64,000 bases of DNA from Spiroplasma endosymbiont of Dioctria linearis (GCF_964030865.1 NZ_OZ034984.1:1166582-1230581), one strand, 5' to 3'; positions 29,712-40,002 are shown, counted from the stretch's first letter. Notes: generated by a model from the sequence alone, not told the origin. Numbers and translations: made by a program.

Positions 29712-30901
29712 TGATTTTAGTAGTAAATGCTGGAAGTAGTTCAATTAAATTTAAATTATTTAATATATCAGATAAAAAAAATCCTATTTCAACTGTTGAG
29801 GGATTAGCAGAGAGAATTTCAGTAGATGGTAAATTGACAATTGAAATTAATGATAAAAAACATGTATTTGAAACTGAAATGAAAGATCATTTAGACGCAG
29901 TCAAACTAATTTTAACTAAGTTTACAGAACTAAAAGTAATTGATAAACCCGATGATATTAAAGGAATTGGTTTTAGAGTAGTTCATGGTGGAGATAAAAT
30001 TGTTAAAACAGTAGAATTAACAAAGGAAATTAAAAAAACAATTGAAGATAATATAAGGCTGGCTCCATTACATAATCCAGGAGCATTAACATCAATTAAT
30101 GCTTTTCAAGAAAGTTTGCCAAAAGCTAAGCTTGTAGGTTGTTTTGATACATCATATCATCAAACAATGCCAGAAATTAACTATATGTATACAACACCAT
30201 ATAAATGGTATACAGATTATAAAGTTAGAAAGTATGGTTTTCATGGAATTAGTTACGAATATATTGCATATAAAGCTCAAGAAATATTTAACAAAAAGCA
30301 AGAAAAATTAAACCTAATTGTTTGTCATTTGGGAAATGGTGGAAGTATTTGTGCTATTAAAAATGGTAAATCTTATAATACAACTATGGGATTAACTCCA
30401 TTGGCAGGATTAATGATGGGAACAAGAAGTGGAGATATTGATCCTTCAATTATTCAATATATCTCAAAAGAAACTGGCAAAAATATCTATGAAATTACAG
30501 AAATTTTAAATAAACAATCTGGTTTACAAGGAGTTAGTGAAGTAAGTAGTGACATGAGAGATGTAATTTCAGCTTCTGAAAAAGGTAATAAAAAAGCTTC
30601 CTTAGCAGTTGAACTTTATACTCAAATAGTTGCTGATTTTATAGTTAAATTTGCAAACCAAATAAATGATAATATTGATGGAATTATATTTACTGCAGGA
30701 ATTGGCGAAAATGCAGGAATAATTAGAGAAAAAATATCTCAAAAATGTAGATTATTAGATTTACATATTGAATCTAAATTAAATAATGAAAAATATTCTG
30801 ACTATTTATTAATTTCTTCTAATAAATCAAAAATTCCAGTTTTAAAAGTTAAAACCAATGAAGAGTTAATGATTTGTAATCAAACTCTAAAATTTTTATA
30901 A
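29711..30901 (+). CDS. ackA: Acetate kinase
   Basis: A 396-residue acetate kinase, transferring phosphate from acetyl phosphate to ADP; with pta it gives the ATP-yielding end of pyruvate oxidation. Signatures: LVVNAGSSSIKFKLF at the start, RVVHGGDKI, CFDTSYHQTMP (catalytic-site Asp and the conserved FDT..H), RKYGFHGISYEYI, HLGNGGSICAI, TGIGENAG-like TAGIGENAGIIR. Full family length. Begins on the last base of the pta stop. Confidence 0.97.
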   Translation: MILVVNAGSSSIKFKLFNISDKKNPISTVEGLAERISVDGKLTIEINDKKHVFETEMKDHLDAVKLILTKFTELKVIDKPDDIKGIGFRVVHGGDKIVKTVELTKEIKKTIEDNIRLAPLHNPGALTSINAFQESLPKAKLVGCFDTSYHQTMPEINYMYTTPYKWYTDYKVRKYGFHGISYEYIAYKAQEIFNKKQEKLNLIVCHLGNGGSICAIKNGKSYNTTMGLTPLAGLMMGTRSGDIDPSIIQYISKETGKNIYEITEILNKQSGLQGVSEVSSDMRDVISASEKGNKKASLAVELYTQIVADFIVKFANQINDNIDGIIFTAGIGENAGIIREKISQKCRLLDLHIESKLNNEKYSDYLLISSNKSKIPVLKVKTNEELMICNQTLKFL

Positions 30902-30987
30902 AAATATCTAATAAAAATAGTATATCAATTTGGTTTTTTTATTGTATTTAGATATAATTTTTACAATGAGAAGTAAGGTGATATATT

Positions 30988-32283
30988 ATGAAATTTAATA
31001 AAGATTTTGAGTTCTCTTTAAAAGTAATGATTTTAATGGTTTTACTTTCTTTTTTGGCATTTGATTTTGTTTTACAAATTTATGCACCTAAAAAAAATCT
31101 TGAAGGTATTCCTACATTAGAGAGATTAAATATATATTATTCATTTTTTACAACTCAATCAAATTATGCTGTAGTTTTTTATTTAGCAATGGCTATTTTT
31201 ATGAAAAAAATATATAATACAAAACCACCATTCTCAGTAGAATTGGCAATGACAGTATATATAAGTTTAACTATGATTGTATTCTGATTTGGATTAGTAG
31301 CATCTGTTGATGAAATGGGTGCTTATTATCCTTCAAGTTGGGTTTCAACAAGTGTCTTGCATGTTTTTATTCCAAGTATTATGATTGGTTATTTTATTTT
31401 TTCTTGTGGAGATCAATATTATTCTCCTAGAAGATATTCAAAATTTTCTTTACCAATGAATTGTTTTTACCCAGCAGGATATTTAATATTTGCAATGATA
31501 AGAGGAGAATTAAGATATAAGTTTTATTCTCCTGAGTTCTATTCAAGAATTTATACTCCCCCAAGTGATATTCTAAATCCAACTTCTCCTGGTTATAATT
31601 ATTTTTGAAATAATATCTGAAGTCCAGAAAATGGGGTCATTGATAAATCAAGACATTTTACTGATCAAATGTGATATCCATACTGATTTTTAAATATTCA
31701 TCAGTATGAATTATCTTATACAGTTGATGGGCAAAAATATATTGCTAAGGAAAGTTTTGGTCCAGAGTGATTAGTTATATGTACTTTTTTATTTGCTTGT
31801 TTATGCATAACTTTAATAGTTGTAGGATTGCAATTTGTTTATCTAAAATGAAATAATGGTAAGTTTTATAGATGACATGATATTGAGGGTAAACTAATTA
31901 CAAGAGAAGAACATGCATATCGTATACAAAAAAGAAAATTACAAAAAATTAGATTAAAAAACCAAAATAAGATGGATATAATTCACAAAAAAACAGAATA
32001 TAAAGTTTTTCTAAAGGGAATTAAATCGCTAGAAAAAAATGAAAGAAAAGTTAAAAAAAGTGAGTATATTAAGTCTAGAATTTTAGAGCATAAATTAGAA
32101 ATTGCTTCCATTAAAAATGAAAAAATATCTCAAAAAAATAATAAAATTAAAATTAAGGAATGGATATTATCACTTAATTATAATGATAGATCTTATGTAA
32201 AGGAAAATTTGAGAGAAGCTGAACGATACAAAAAACTTGTTAAAAATGGAGTTTTGATATTTAAAACTAAATATGTTAACTAA
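30988..32283 (+). CDS. Six-TM protein with FFTTQSN motif and basic C-terminal tail
   Basis: A 431-residue membrane protein with about six hydrophobic segments (residues 11-31, 54-72, 84-106, 119-137, 158-172 and 258-283) and a Lys-rich cytosolic tail of about 120 residues. YYSFFTTQSNYAVVFY in the second segment resembles the FTxQSN motif of FAR-17a/Pr6Pr-type proteins and of the mollicute DUF1600 family. A loop of about 80 residues between segments 5 and 6 is rich in aromatic residues (RYKFYSPEFYSRIYTPP). Many Trp codons are TGA; one is TGG. TATAAT at 30954-30959 is a likely -10 box. Function unknown; the family call is tentative. Confidence 0.7.
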
Positions 32284-32312
32284 TAAAGGTAGGAATTTGC
32301 CTTTATTTTTTA
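32283..32312 (+). terminator. Weak terminator
   Basis: TAAAGG pairs with CCTTTA over a ten-base loop and is followed by six T. Confidence 0.55.
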
Positions 32313-32357
32313 TATAATAATAGATGGTATATAAAACATCAAAGGGGCAATGGGGTT

Positions 32358-35300
32358 ATGGTGCATCTAAGAGCTAGAAATTTAAAGTCAAAAGCAATTT
32401 TAAAGAGATGATTATTTTCTGGAGAAGAAGCTATTTTTGGTGAGGACTTTGCACTTGTTGAATTAGAAGATGGCAGTGAAGTTAAAATAAAGTCTAACTA
32501 TAATGGTCTTATTGCAAAAACTATTAAAATAGGTAGTCATATCAAAAATGGGAGTATTTTGGCAAATATTGTTATTGGAGATTTAGAAATTGAGAAGTAT
32601 AAAAAAGAAAGTTTAAAAAAAACAGAAGTTAATGTAATTAATAGGCAAGAGCTTAATATTAAAAGTGAAAACTTAAGCTCAAATAGAACTGAAAGCCTAA
32701 ATTCAAATAGAACTGAAGAAAAAGAGTATATAGAGGTTAATACTATTAATAATAATGTAATTTCTAATAAAAATATTGAATCAACAATAGTAAGTGATTT
32801 TAAGAAAAAAGATGTAGAGAATAGTTCAATAAAGTCACAAGAAAATAAAGAGGTAAATGAAATTATGAGCGAATCAAATATGCAGCCAAAAGATAAATTT
32901 GCTCAAATGAGATTAAGTATTAAAGAATCAATTAAAAATGCTCCTCAACATAAATATAATGGTGATTTATCAAAAGAAGAACTGCTAAAAATTACTCCAG
33001 AAGAGGTAAGAAAATCTGATAGTACTAATTTATTTTCAACAGATAATGTTAGTGGTCTAAGTAAATTTAGACAACTTGTACAAGCAAGGAAAGAAAAGTT
33101 ACTTGAAGAAAATAATTTTAAAGAAGTTAAAGACAATGCAGGTGAAATCAATGCAATGTCAAAAACAGACGAAAAAGGTCGTCCTTTAATTATGAGAAAT
33201 ATAATTCAAGCAAGAATTGAAAAACTTAATAGTGCTGGGGGAGATACAAGAGTTTTACAATCTGACATTGTAGCTACCAAAGATAATGCTATATTAGACC
33301 ACCAGAGAGTTGAAAATAATAGCGAGCAACAAAAACACTTACAAGAGGGTAATAACGAATTTAAACAAGGGTCTGACGTAAAAAACCAAAATGTTGAAAA
33401 TACATCAACTTTTAAAAGGGAAAATAATATATCAAATGAATCTTATTTTAAAGAAAAAAAATCAACATTAGTAGATTCTAATGATGCAATTGATTATAGT
33501 GAGGCCACAATGAGTAAAGATAATTCAAATAAATTTGACGAAGAAATTAGCTCAAAAAGTAACTGAAATTATGCAGATACAAAAATCTCTAATCTTCATG
33601 ACACAAGAAAAAGATGAAATGTTATAAAAAATCATGATGATAGAGCAGATATTAGACAAAGAAGAGAAGCAATCGAACAAGGTTTAACTGAAGATAATTT
33701 AAGTTTTAGTAAAAAAATAAAAGAAATAGGAATACCTCAAGAATTTTTGAGAGAAGTTTTATATCAAGATCCAGAAAGTGGAGCTACAACTTATGTTTTA
33801 TATAATGAGACTCCAAAAGGTAGAATGGAATTTGAAAATTGATTAAGAACTACAAATCTATATTCAGCTTATAAAGCTGAAAAGCGTCTCAATGAAAAGA
33901 ATCAAGGAATAGAATTTGATGGTCAAATAAATAATAAAGACTTAGCTCAAAATGAGGAACAAGATTTATATAAAAATAGAGAACGTGATTTATATAAAAA
34001 AATACATTTAAAAATTTCTGAAAATGAAAACTTAAAAACTATTGATAATGAACTTGACCAAACTATGCAATTTGAAACTGTTAACACAGCTGAATTTGAT
34101 AGAGATGAGATTCCTGAAAAAACACCAAAAGTTATTCAAAAGGAAATTAAAACTCAAATAAGTAAAAAGGATGATGAATTAGTGAAAGTCTATGATAAAA
34201 AAATTGCTGATGAAACATTGGATTTTTTAAAAGCTGAAATTAAAGAATTACATAGAACTTTAAAAGAGCAAAATCAATTACATGCTGCTACTTCAAAATT
34301 AAATCAACAGTCACATTTTAATGTTGGTCCTGATACTTTTGGTCAAATGATGCAATATATGTTAATGCAAAATATGATGCAAAATATGAATCAGAATAAA
34401 GTTTCAAATAGAGATATTAGTGCAAGTGATTTAAAATCAGTGATTAAAGAGGAAATTAACTCATTTGCTAATGAACTAAAAGAAAAAAAACGTAAAGAAG
34501 AAGAACAAATTCTTTTAGAGCAAGAAATTATTGCAAAAGTTGAAAGACAGTTTAGAGAAAAATATGAGAGAGAAAGATATCAAGAAGAACAATTACATCA
34601 TGAACAAAAAGAAGTAAAGAGACTACAAAGAAAAGAAGAAAATATTAGAGATATCAACTTTGAAGTTGATAAGCCAGATAACTCTTTAGGATATTTACAA
34701 TTTGAATCTAATGATGAAAATAAAGTTATTGAAAGAGAAAAAGTTAATAAAAATAGAAACTCTGCTGTAAAATCAATGATTTTAAGCCAAAACTTTATTC
34801 CACCATTAACAATATCAACAGAGATTGATATGAGCTCTATCTTAAAACTAAAACATATGTTAAAACAAACTCAAAATCATATTAAATTTACAACAATTTC
34901 ATTTATAGCTAAATCTATCTCGATTGCTCTTGAGGAATATCCAAAATTGAACTCAAGTTATGATCCAGAAACAAACGAAGTTATTATTAAAAAATATCAT
35001 AATATTGGTCTTGCAACTGAAACTAGTGAGGGCTTAATTATTCCAGTTTTAAAATTTGTTGATAGATTATCAATAAAGGAAGTTGCAATTGATATTAAAG
35101 AGATGACCTCAAGACTTCGTGCTGGAGAGCTTTTAAATTACGAATCAGAGGGAAGTACAATTACAATTTCTAATTATGGTAATATAGGTGCAATTCAAGC
35201 AACGCCAACAATTTTCTATCCAAATGCTGCAGTTATTGGAGTAGGAAAAGTTATTAAAAAACCTGTAGTAGTTGATAATGAAAAATTAGCAATTAAAGCA

Positions 35301-35417
35301 ATTATGCATATGAGCTTAACAATTGATCAAAGAATAATCGATGCAGCAGAAGCTGGTAAATTCTTAGCAAAAGTTAAAGCAATTCTTGAAAAACCTGAAA
35401 TTTTAACAGTTTCTTAA
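32358..35417 (+). CDS. Giant E2-like protein with inactive lipoyl and acyltransferase domains
   Basis: A 1019-residue protein with recognisable ends and an unrelated centre. Residues 8-70 fold like a lipoyl/biotinyl domain (RWLFSGEEAIFGEDFALVEL, then SNYNGLIAKTIKIGSHIKNG), but the lipoyl-lysine turn (normally DKA) is DGS at 38-40. Residues 801-1019 match the E2 acyltransferase domain: PPLTISTEIDMSSIL, EYPKLNSSY, NIGLATETSEGLIIPVLK, SEGSTITISNYGNIG, FYPNAAVIGVGKV. The catalytic HRxxDG box is QRIIDA, with Gln991 in place of the active-site His. The centre is charged and Asn-rich, with a Met/Gln patch near 663-680 and coiled coil at about 690-785. So it is probably an assembly scaffold, not an enzyme (inference). 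Ends in a terminator; no E1/E3 genes adjoin it. Confidence 0.82.
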
Positions 35418-35447
35418 AATACAACAAAATTGTTGTATTTTTTTTAC
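35417..35447 (+). terminator. Terminator after the E2-like gene
   Basis: AAATACAACA pairs with TGTTGTATTT around a short loop, followed by a long T run. The -35 box of the tRNA-His promoter lies within it. Confidence 0.85.
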
Positions 35448-35462
35448 TCTTTTTAGTATAAT
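35433..35462 (+). promoter_or_regulatory. Promoter of tRNA-His
   Basis: TTGTAT (35433-35438) and TATAAT (35457-35462) with an 18-base spacer, about 20 bases before the mature tRNA. Confidence 0.6.
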
Positions 35463-35482
35463 AAGTAAGTGCAATATTTTAT

Positions 35483-35559
35483 GGCGTATATGGCGAAGTG
35501 GTTAACGCTCCGGATTGTGGTTCCGGCACTCGAGGGTTCAATTCCCTTTATACGCCCCA
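35483..35559 (+). tRNA. tRNA-His (GUG)
   Basis: Seventy-seven bases fold as a cloverleaf. The acceptor stem is GCGTATA/TATACGC with the extra G at position -1 (35483) facing the C discriminator, the identity mark of tRNA-His. The anticodon loop is TTGTGGT with GTG, and the T loop is GTTCAAT. The CCA end is encoded (35557-35559). Confidence 0.95.
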
Positions 35560-35569
35560 TTAAAGAATT

Positions 35570-35603
35570 TAAAGTCTCTTTTTATTAAAAAGAGACTTTT
35601 TTA
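35570..35603 (+). terminator. Terminator after tRNA-His
   Basis: AAAGTCTCTTTTT pairs with AAAAAGAGACTTT, followed by T. Confidence 0.85.
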
Positions 35604-35638
35604 TTTAAAATATCGATAACTTAATTGAGGTGATTTTT

Positions 35639-36892
35639 ATTTTAGATATAAATATTAAAGATGAAATTAAATTTACAAGTGAGTTTAAAGATAAAGAGTT
35701 TATAAAGGTAAGTGAGGTTAAAAATAACACTTTAAATTTGGATACTATATTTTTTAATGAAAAATATACATTTAATAAAAAAGAATACTATAGATTATTT
35801 ATACGTCCAAGTTTATCAAACAAAAACGGTTATGATTATTTTCAAACATTTTTTTCTCATAACATTGTTCTTCAAACAATTATTAATCTTAAGTCAGCAG
35901 CAATTAAATTTTATATTAAGACTCCAACAGGAGCTGAGATTATAAAAGTGGGTAAGGAGGATTTAGTTATTATTCCAAGTTATAGCATAACAGCTTGAAG
36001 AGATGGAACTTTTCGTGTAAGTAATTTTGATTTTATGCAATTGAATATACCAGCAGAACTAGTTGATGGTCAACAACAATTATTTATAACATATAGTGCC
36101 AGTTATAATATTGATGGTTATAAATTACAACCTCATTCAAATTATGGAACAATTGAAATTGATCGAAGAGATTTAACTCAGCATAAATATGAGACTAATA
36201 ATAGTGCTATTACAATTTCTAATCTCGCTTATGGTTATTTAAATTATGATTTTAATTATAAATATAAAAAAAATTACTTTGATTTAATAAAAAATGATTT
36301 AAGTATTAAAGTAGAATCAAATTCCTTTAATACTATTGACCCAAAAATGAAAATTAGAAGTAATTATTCTTTATGAAATGATCTTGAATTACCAGTTCTA
36401 GGTAGTAAAATGAATACTTTTATTAATATGTTTTTAGAAGGAGTTAATAGAACAAGTAAACTATCTTCAATACCTAAATTAAAGAGCTCAGAGGATTTTT
36501 CAAAATACTATAATGTAAAGAAGCTTAAAGATAAATTTATATATCAAGATAATGAATATGAGATAAATAATGATAATGTTACTGCATACAAATTTATAAA
36601 AAATGTCGTTGAAGAAGATGAAAATGGAACAGCTGGTATTTTATGAAATCCATTATATAATAGTTCAATTATTTATAATAGAGTTATTGACCTTAATTCA
36701 AGAGAATTATCAATTGACTATATTTCTGAGAATTTAAATAAAAAGTCATATGAAATAAATTACAGTGATGAAGTCATAAATAGGAGATTTGACTTTTCAA
36801 TAAATTGAAAAGTGGACGAGATAAATTCAATAGGATGAAAAGAAAAAGAAAGCGTTATTAACTACATAAATGAAATTCAAAAAACTTTATAA
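35639..36892 (+). CDS. Unknown soluble protein, possible ATT start
   Basis: Unrecognised protein of about 417 residues, beta-rich, with many Asn, Tyr and Ile and no membrane segment. No ATG opens the frame. A GTG at 35630 overlaps GAGGTG (35627-35632), which is itself the best ribosome-binding site; ATT at 35639 (spacer 6) or TTA at 35642 would then be the start. The downstream acpP gene uses the same GAGGTGATT pattern with a 5-base spacer to ATG. Three TGA Trp codons lie between 35996 and 36647 and two more near the end. Segments: SAAIKFYIKTPTGAEIIKVG and SNYGTIEIDRRDLTQHKY. It overlaps the next gene by 23 bases. No function can be assigned. Confidence 0.65.
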
Positions 36893-37292
36893 ATATTTAT
36901 TCCTATTGATATTTTTATTGTCAATTATTTCCACCTTTAGCTTTGTAATTTTTTATTATATAAAATCTAGTAGTTCTGTTATTGAAGCAGATACTAGTGT
37001 GGAAGAAGATAAAAAGCCTCCCATAATTGAAAAAAATGATTTTGTTAAAACCAATTTAAAAATAAACTTTACTTTAGAGCAAAAAATGTATATTATTAAT
37101 TTTTCAAAAGATAAATATTTTATTTTAAATGAATTTAAATATTATTTTTCATTAGAGTTTAATAAATTAGGCCCTAAAAATAATAATATTGATATTAAGT
37201 TTTCAGTCAACAATTTAGAATATCCAAAGGAGATTTATGTTCTTTATGAATGTGCAAATCATAGATATAGTTGAAATTTTAAACTTATTTAA
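36870..37292 (+). CDS. Small membrane-anchored protein
   Basis: Unrecognised 140-residue protein with one N-terminal membrane helix (about residues 8-32, YLFLLIFLLSIISTFSFVIF) preceded by a Lys-rich start, so the rest is probably outside. A low-complexity acidic linker (EADTSVEEDKKPP) leads to a beta-rich domain. TGA at 37272 encodes Trp near the end. It begins inside the preceding unknown gene (23-base overlap), which suggests coupled expression and perhaps a shared job. It stands 25 bases before acpP. Confidence 0.65.
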
Positions 37293-37317
37293 GTTATAAT
37301 TATTAGAGGTGATTTAG

Positions 37318-37542
37318 ATGAATTATTTTGAAGAAATTAAAAAAGCGCTTTTAAATAAGGGTGCAAAGGGTACAATTACTAATAAAACAGAGTTCAAATC
37401 TATGGGATTAGACTCACTGGATTTAATGGATATGATTGTTACTTTAGAGGAAAAATTAAATATTACTGTTTCAGATGAAGACTTATTAGATATTAAAAAA
37501 GTAAGTGATCTTTTAGAAATTATTGAGAAATTAAAAAAATAA
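37318..37542 (+). CDS. acpP: Acyl carrier protein
   Basis: A 74-residue acidic helical protein with the phosphopantetheine site GLDSLDLMDMI; the Ser at residue 37 would carry the prosthetic group. Slightly shorter than bacterial ACP (77-80) but with all helices. GAGGTGATT ribosome-binding site. Three bases separate it from the fur-like gene. Mollicutes lack most of fatty-acid synthesis, so its role is probably in handling acyl groups for phospholipids. Confidence 0.9.
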   Translation: MNYFEEIKKALLNKGAKGTITNKTEFKSMGLDSLDLMDMIVTLEEKLNITVSDEDLLDIKKVSDLLEIIEKLKK

Positions 37543-37545
37543 TTT

Positions 37546-37974
37546 ATGGAAAAAAAGCTTAATGAGTATTTGGAACTTTTTAAAAGTAAAAAAATAAAAC
37601 TTACTGATGTAAGGATGTCTATGTTGAATATTATAATTTCTAAAAAACATTTTACAATTAATGAAGTAATTGACATGGTAAAAAGTGATTTAGGTTCTGT
37701 AAATGTGATGTCAATATATAATAATATAGATCTATTTTTGGAATTACATTTATTATTTGCAAATACAATTAATGGTAAGCAAATAATTTATGAAGCAATC
37801 TCACCGCAACTTATGCATATTTTTTGTGATAATTGTGGAGGGTTAGAAGATTTAGAAAGTCCTTCTTTAGCAAATGAATTATTTTTAAGATTCTCTGAAA
37901 TATTAAAAGATAGGGATATGACTTTAGAACATTTTAAGTTAGAACTACATGGAATTTGTAAAAAATGTAAATAA
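37546..37974 (+). CDS. Fur-family metal-responsive regulator
   Basis: A 142-residue Fur-type regulator with an N-terminal winged helix (KLTDVRMSMLNIIISKKHFTINEV; VNVMSIYNNIDLFLELHLL in the recognition-helix position). The C-terminal dimerisation domain has the structural zinc cysteines in HIFCDNCGG and HGICKKCK. Whether it senses iron, zinc, manganese or peroxide cannot be told. It follows acpP by three bases, so the two are cotranscribed. No obvious Fur box palindrome is seen just upstream of acpP. Confidence 0.85.
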   Translation: MEKKLNEYLELFKSKKIKLTDVRMSMLNIIISKKHFTINEVIDMVKSDLGSVNVMSIYNNIDLFLELHLLFANTINGKQIIYEAISPQLMHIFCDNCGGLEDLESPSLANELFLRFSEILKDRDMTLEHFKLELHGICKKCK

Positions 37975-38010
37975 CTTAATGTTGAATTTATACATAATAT
38001 TTTTTAATGA

Positions 38011-38016
38011 TATAAT
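38011..38016 (+). promoter_or_regulatory. -10 box of the tRNA-Trp genes
   Basis: Perfect TATAAT 18 bases before the first tRNA-Trp. No convincing -35 box at standard spacing (TTATAC at 37988-37993 is the best). Confidence 0.5.
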
Positions 38017-38033
38017 TAAAAGGTATTTTAAAT

Positions 38034-38109
38034 AGGGGTATAGTTCAGTTGGTAGAACATCGGACTTCAAATCCGAGTGTCGTGGGTTCAAGTCCTGCTA
38101 CCCCTGCCA
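38034..38109 (+). tRNA. tRNA-Trp (UCA), reads UGA
   Basis: Cloverleaf of 76 bases: acceptor AGGGGTA/TACCCCT with G discriminator and encoded CCA, D arm with GTTCAGTTGGTAGAAC, anticodon loop CTTCAAA with TCA, T arm GTGGGTTCAAGTCCTGC. The UCA anticodon decodes UGA (and by wobble UGG) as tryptophan, explaining the many in-frame TGA codons in this window. Confidence 0.97.
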
Positions 38110-38126
38110 AATAAAAAACTAATTTG

Positions 38127-38156
38127 TACCTAAATAATTTTTTAGGTATTTTTTTA
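38127..38156 (+). terminator. Terminator between the two tRNA-Trp genes
   Basis: TACCTAAA pairs with TTTAGGTA over a six-base loop, followed by T residues. Its presence suggests the second tRNA depends on read-through or its own weak promoter. Confidence 0.7.
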
Positions 38157-38162
38157 TTAAAT

Positions 38163-38238
38163 AGGGGTATAGTTCAGTTGGTAGAACATCGGACTCCAAA
38201 TCCGAGTGTCGTGGGTTCAAGTCCTGCTACCCCTGCCA
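38163..38238 (+). tRNA. tRNA-Trp (CCA), reads UGG
   Basis: Identical over all 76 bases to the UCA copy upstream except for one base: anticodon position 34 is C, giving CCA. CCA terminus encoded. It serves the rare UGG codons seen here (for example in the permeases, ackA and pgsA). Confidence 0.97.
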
Positions 38239-38246
38239 AATAAAAG

Positions 38247-38296
38247 AAAAAAATAACGTTTTGCATTTTATTAAATGCAAAACGTTATTTTTTTCT
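38247..38296. terminator. Strong bidirectional terminator
   Basis: An 18-pair near-perfect stem (AATAACGTTTTGCATTT with its complement) flanked by A and T runs, serving both the tRNA-Trp genes and the convergent degV gene, whose stop lies in the right arm. Confidence 0.88.
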
Positions 38297-39151
38297 TTTA
38301 GGAAGTAATGATTTTTTAATTGCTATAAGTGCTATTGTATCAATCCCTGCATGTCAAGGAAACACAGTAGGTACTTTAGCCTCCTTAAATTCAAAATGCT
38401 TTTCTTTTAAATAATTTTTTATTTGTTCAATTATTTTATTATTTATTTCTTCTAGTGAAACAAGAAGTAATTCATATTCATTTTTCATTTCTTTTTTTAA
38501 AGCAGTAGTCATTTTATCTAATACTGCTTTGTAAGTTCTTCCCATTCCAATTTTTTTTGGTTTTTCCAATCATTGAATTGAAACTTTTGTTTTCATAAAC
38601 TTTAAAATTGCTATTAGTAAAGAATTTGCACGACCACCTTCAGCAAATTTTTTTAAATCACTTGGTATAATTGCAGTTCAAGAGTCTTTAGCTCATTTAT
38701 CTGTTTCTTCTTGAAATTTTGAAGGTTCATTAATTCCAGATAAAATCATTTCTTCAAATTTTAAGGCTAATAATTGCGCACAGTTAGCTGCAATAAAATG
38801 TTTAATAATTGTAACTTTTCCTTTATAGTCATCTTCATTTGCTAGCATCACAGCAGTTTGATGCATACCAGATAAGTTTGAAGGAATTGTTAAATGGATT
38901 ATATGATCAAATTCTTTTAACATTTCATCATATTTTTCCATTAATTCTCCTGGTGATGCTTGGCTTGTTGTTGTGCGGTTATTACCTGCTAAGACTTTCA
39001 TTAAGTCATTTTCTTTAATAACTTCGGGTGTATCAAAATAATCATCTTTGTTGTTAACAATTAAATGTAACGGTATTACCCTTATAAGTTTTGTATTATG
39101 CTCTTCTGGAATGAAACCAGTAGAACTATCTACTAATATTCCTATTTTCAT
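38285..39151 (-). CDS. DegV-family fatty-acid-binding protein (copy 1)
   Basis: A 288-residue DegV protein; this family binds fatty acids and supplies them to fatty-acid kinase for phospholipid synthesis. The start MKIGILVDSSTGF matches the DegV opening, and TTTSQASPGELMEKYDEM is the conserved ligand-binding segment. The usual RGGRIS motif of the second half appears as EGGRANS. TGA codons give five Trp. It differs markedly from copies 2 and 3. The stop lies in the terminator stem. The start is 15 bases after the stop of copy 2, so the three genes form an operon transcribed leftward. Confidence 0.9.
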
Positions 39152-39166
39152 ATATATTCTCCTTAT

Positions 39167-39991
39167 TTATTTCCATATTCCTAATGCGAATGTTTCTCTA
39201 CCTGTATGACAAGTAATAGTATTTGGCATTTCATCTAAAAAGCCAAGTTTAAATCCTAAATTTATTGCTGCTTCTTTTACCATATTTAATGTTTCTTCAT
39301 CAATTCTTGAATAAGAAATATCTATGGTATCTTTAGTACTAAATTGTTTTAAAGATGCTAATGCTTCTTCAATTGCCTTTTTAAAAGTTCTAGTTTTCCC
39401 ATGCTTATCAATTTCTCCATCATATTTTAATATTGGTGTAATTTTTAAGAACTTGGCAAGCCCAGCAGCAGCCTTACTAATTCTGCCCCCTCTAACTAAT
39501 TGATTTAATGACTTAGGAATAATAAATACTCTAAAATCCTTATTTGCTTTTTCTATTAAATCAGATATATCTTGCGCATTTTTTCCTTCTTTAATTAATT
39601 GTAAAACTCAATGTACTTGTTTTTTTAAAATTATACTTACGCCATTTGTATCAATTACAAATACTTTTCCCTTATAATCCTCTTCATTTGATAACATTTT
39701 GCAGGTATTATATTGTCCTGAAAGACCCTTTGAAAGTAATAAACATACAACTTGGTCATATTCCTTTAATAATTCATCTCATTTTTCCATCATTATACCT
39801 GGGATAGATTGCGAAGTTTTTAATAACTGTGAATCATTTAAACTATAAAAGTCATCTGGTTTGAAAGATTCGTCATCAGCAATTTGTTCTCCATCTTCTT
39901 TAGTAATCATTAATGGCACTAGATAAAGATCTTTAATACTATTTATATCATTAATTCCACACGACGAGTCAGTAATTACAGCTATTTTCAT
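39167..39991 (-). CDS. DegV-family fatty-acid-binding protein (copy 2)
   Basis: A 274-residue DegV protein: MKIAVITDSSCGI at the start, LLKTSQSIPGIMMEKWDELLKEY as ligand loop, LSKGLSGQYNT, and LVRGGRISKAAAGLAKFLKI. Very similar to copy 3 at protein and base level, pointing to recent duplication. ATG at 39991 is chosen because AGGAGA stands just upstream and a further ATG (40006) overlaps that site. In-frame TGA codons encode Trp. Eleven bases separate it from copy 3. Confidence 0.9.
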
Positions 39992-40002
39992 AGTTTCTCT
40001 CC

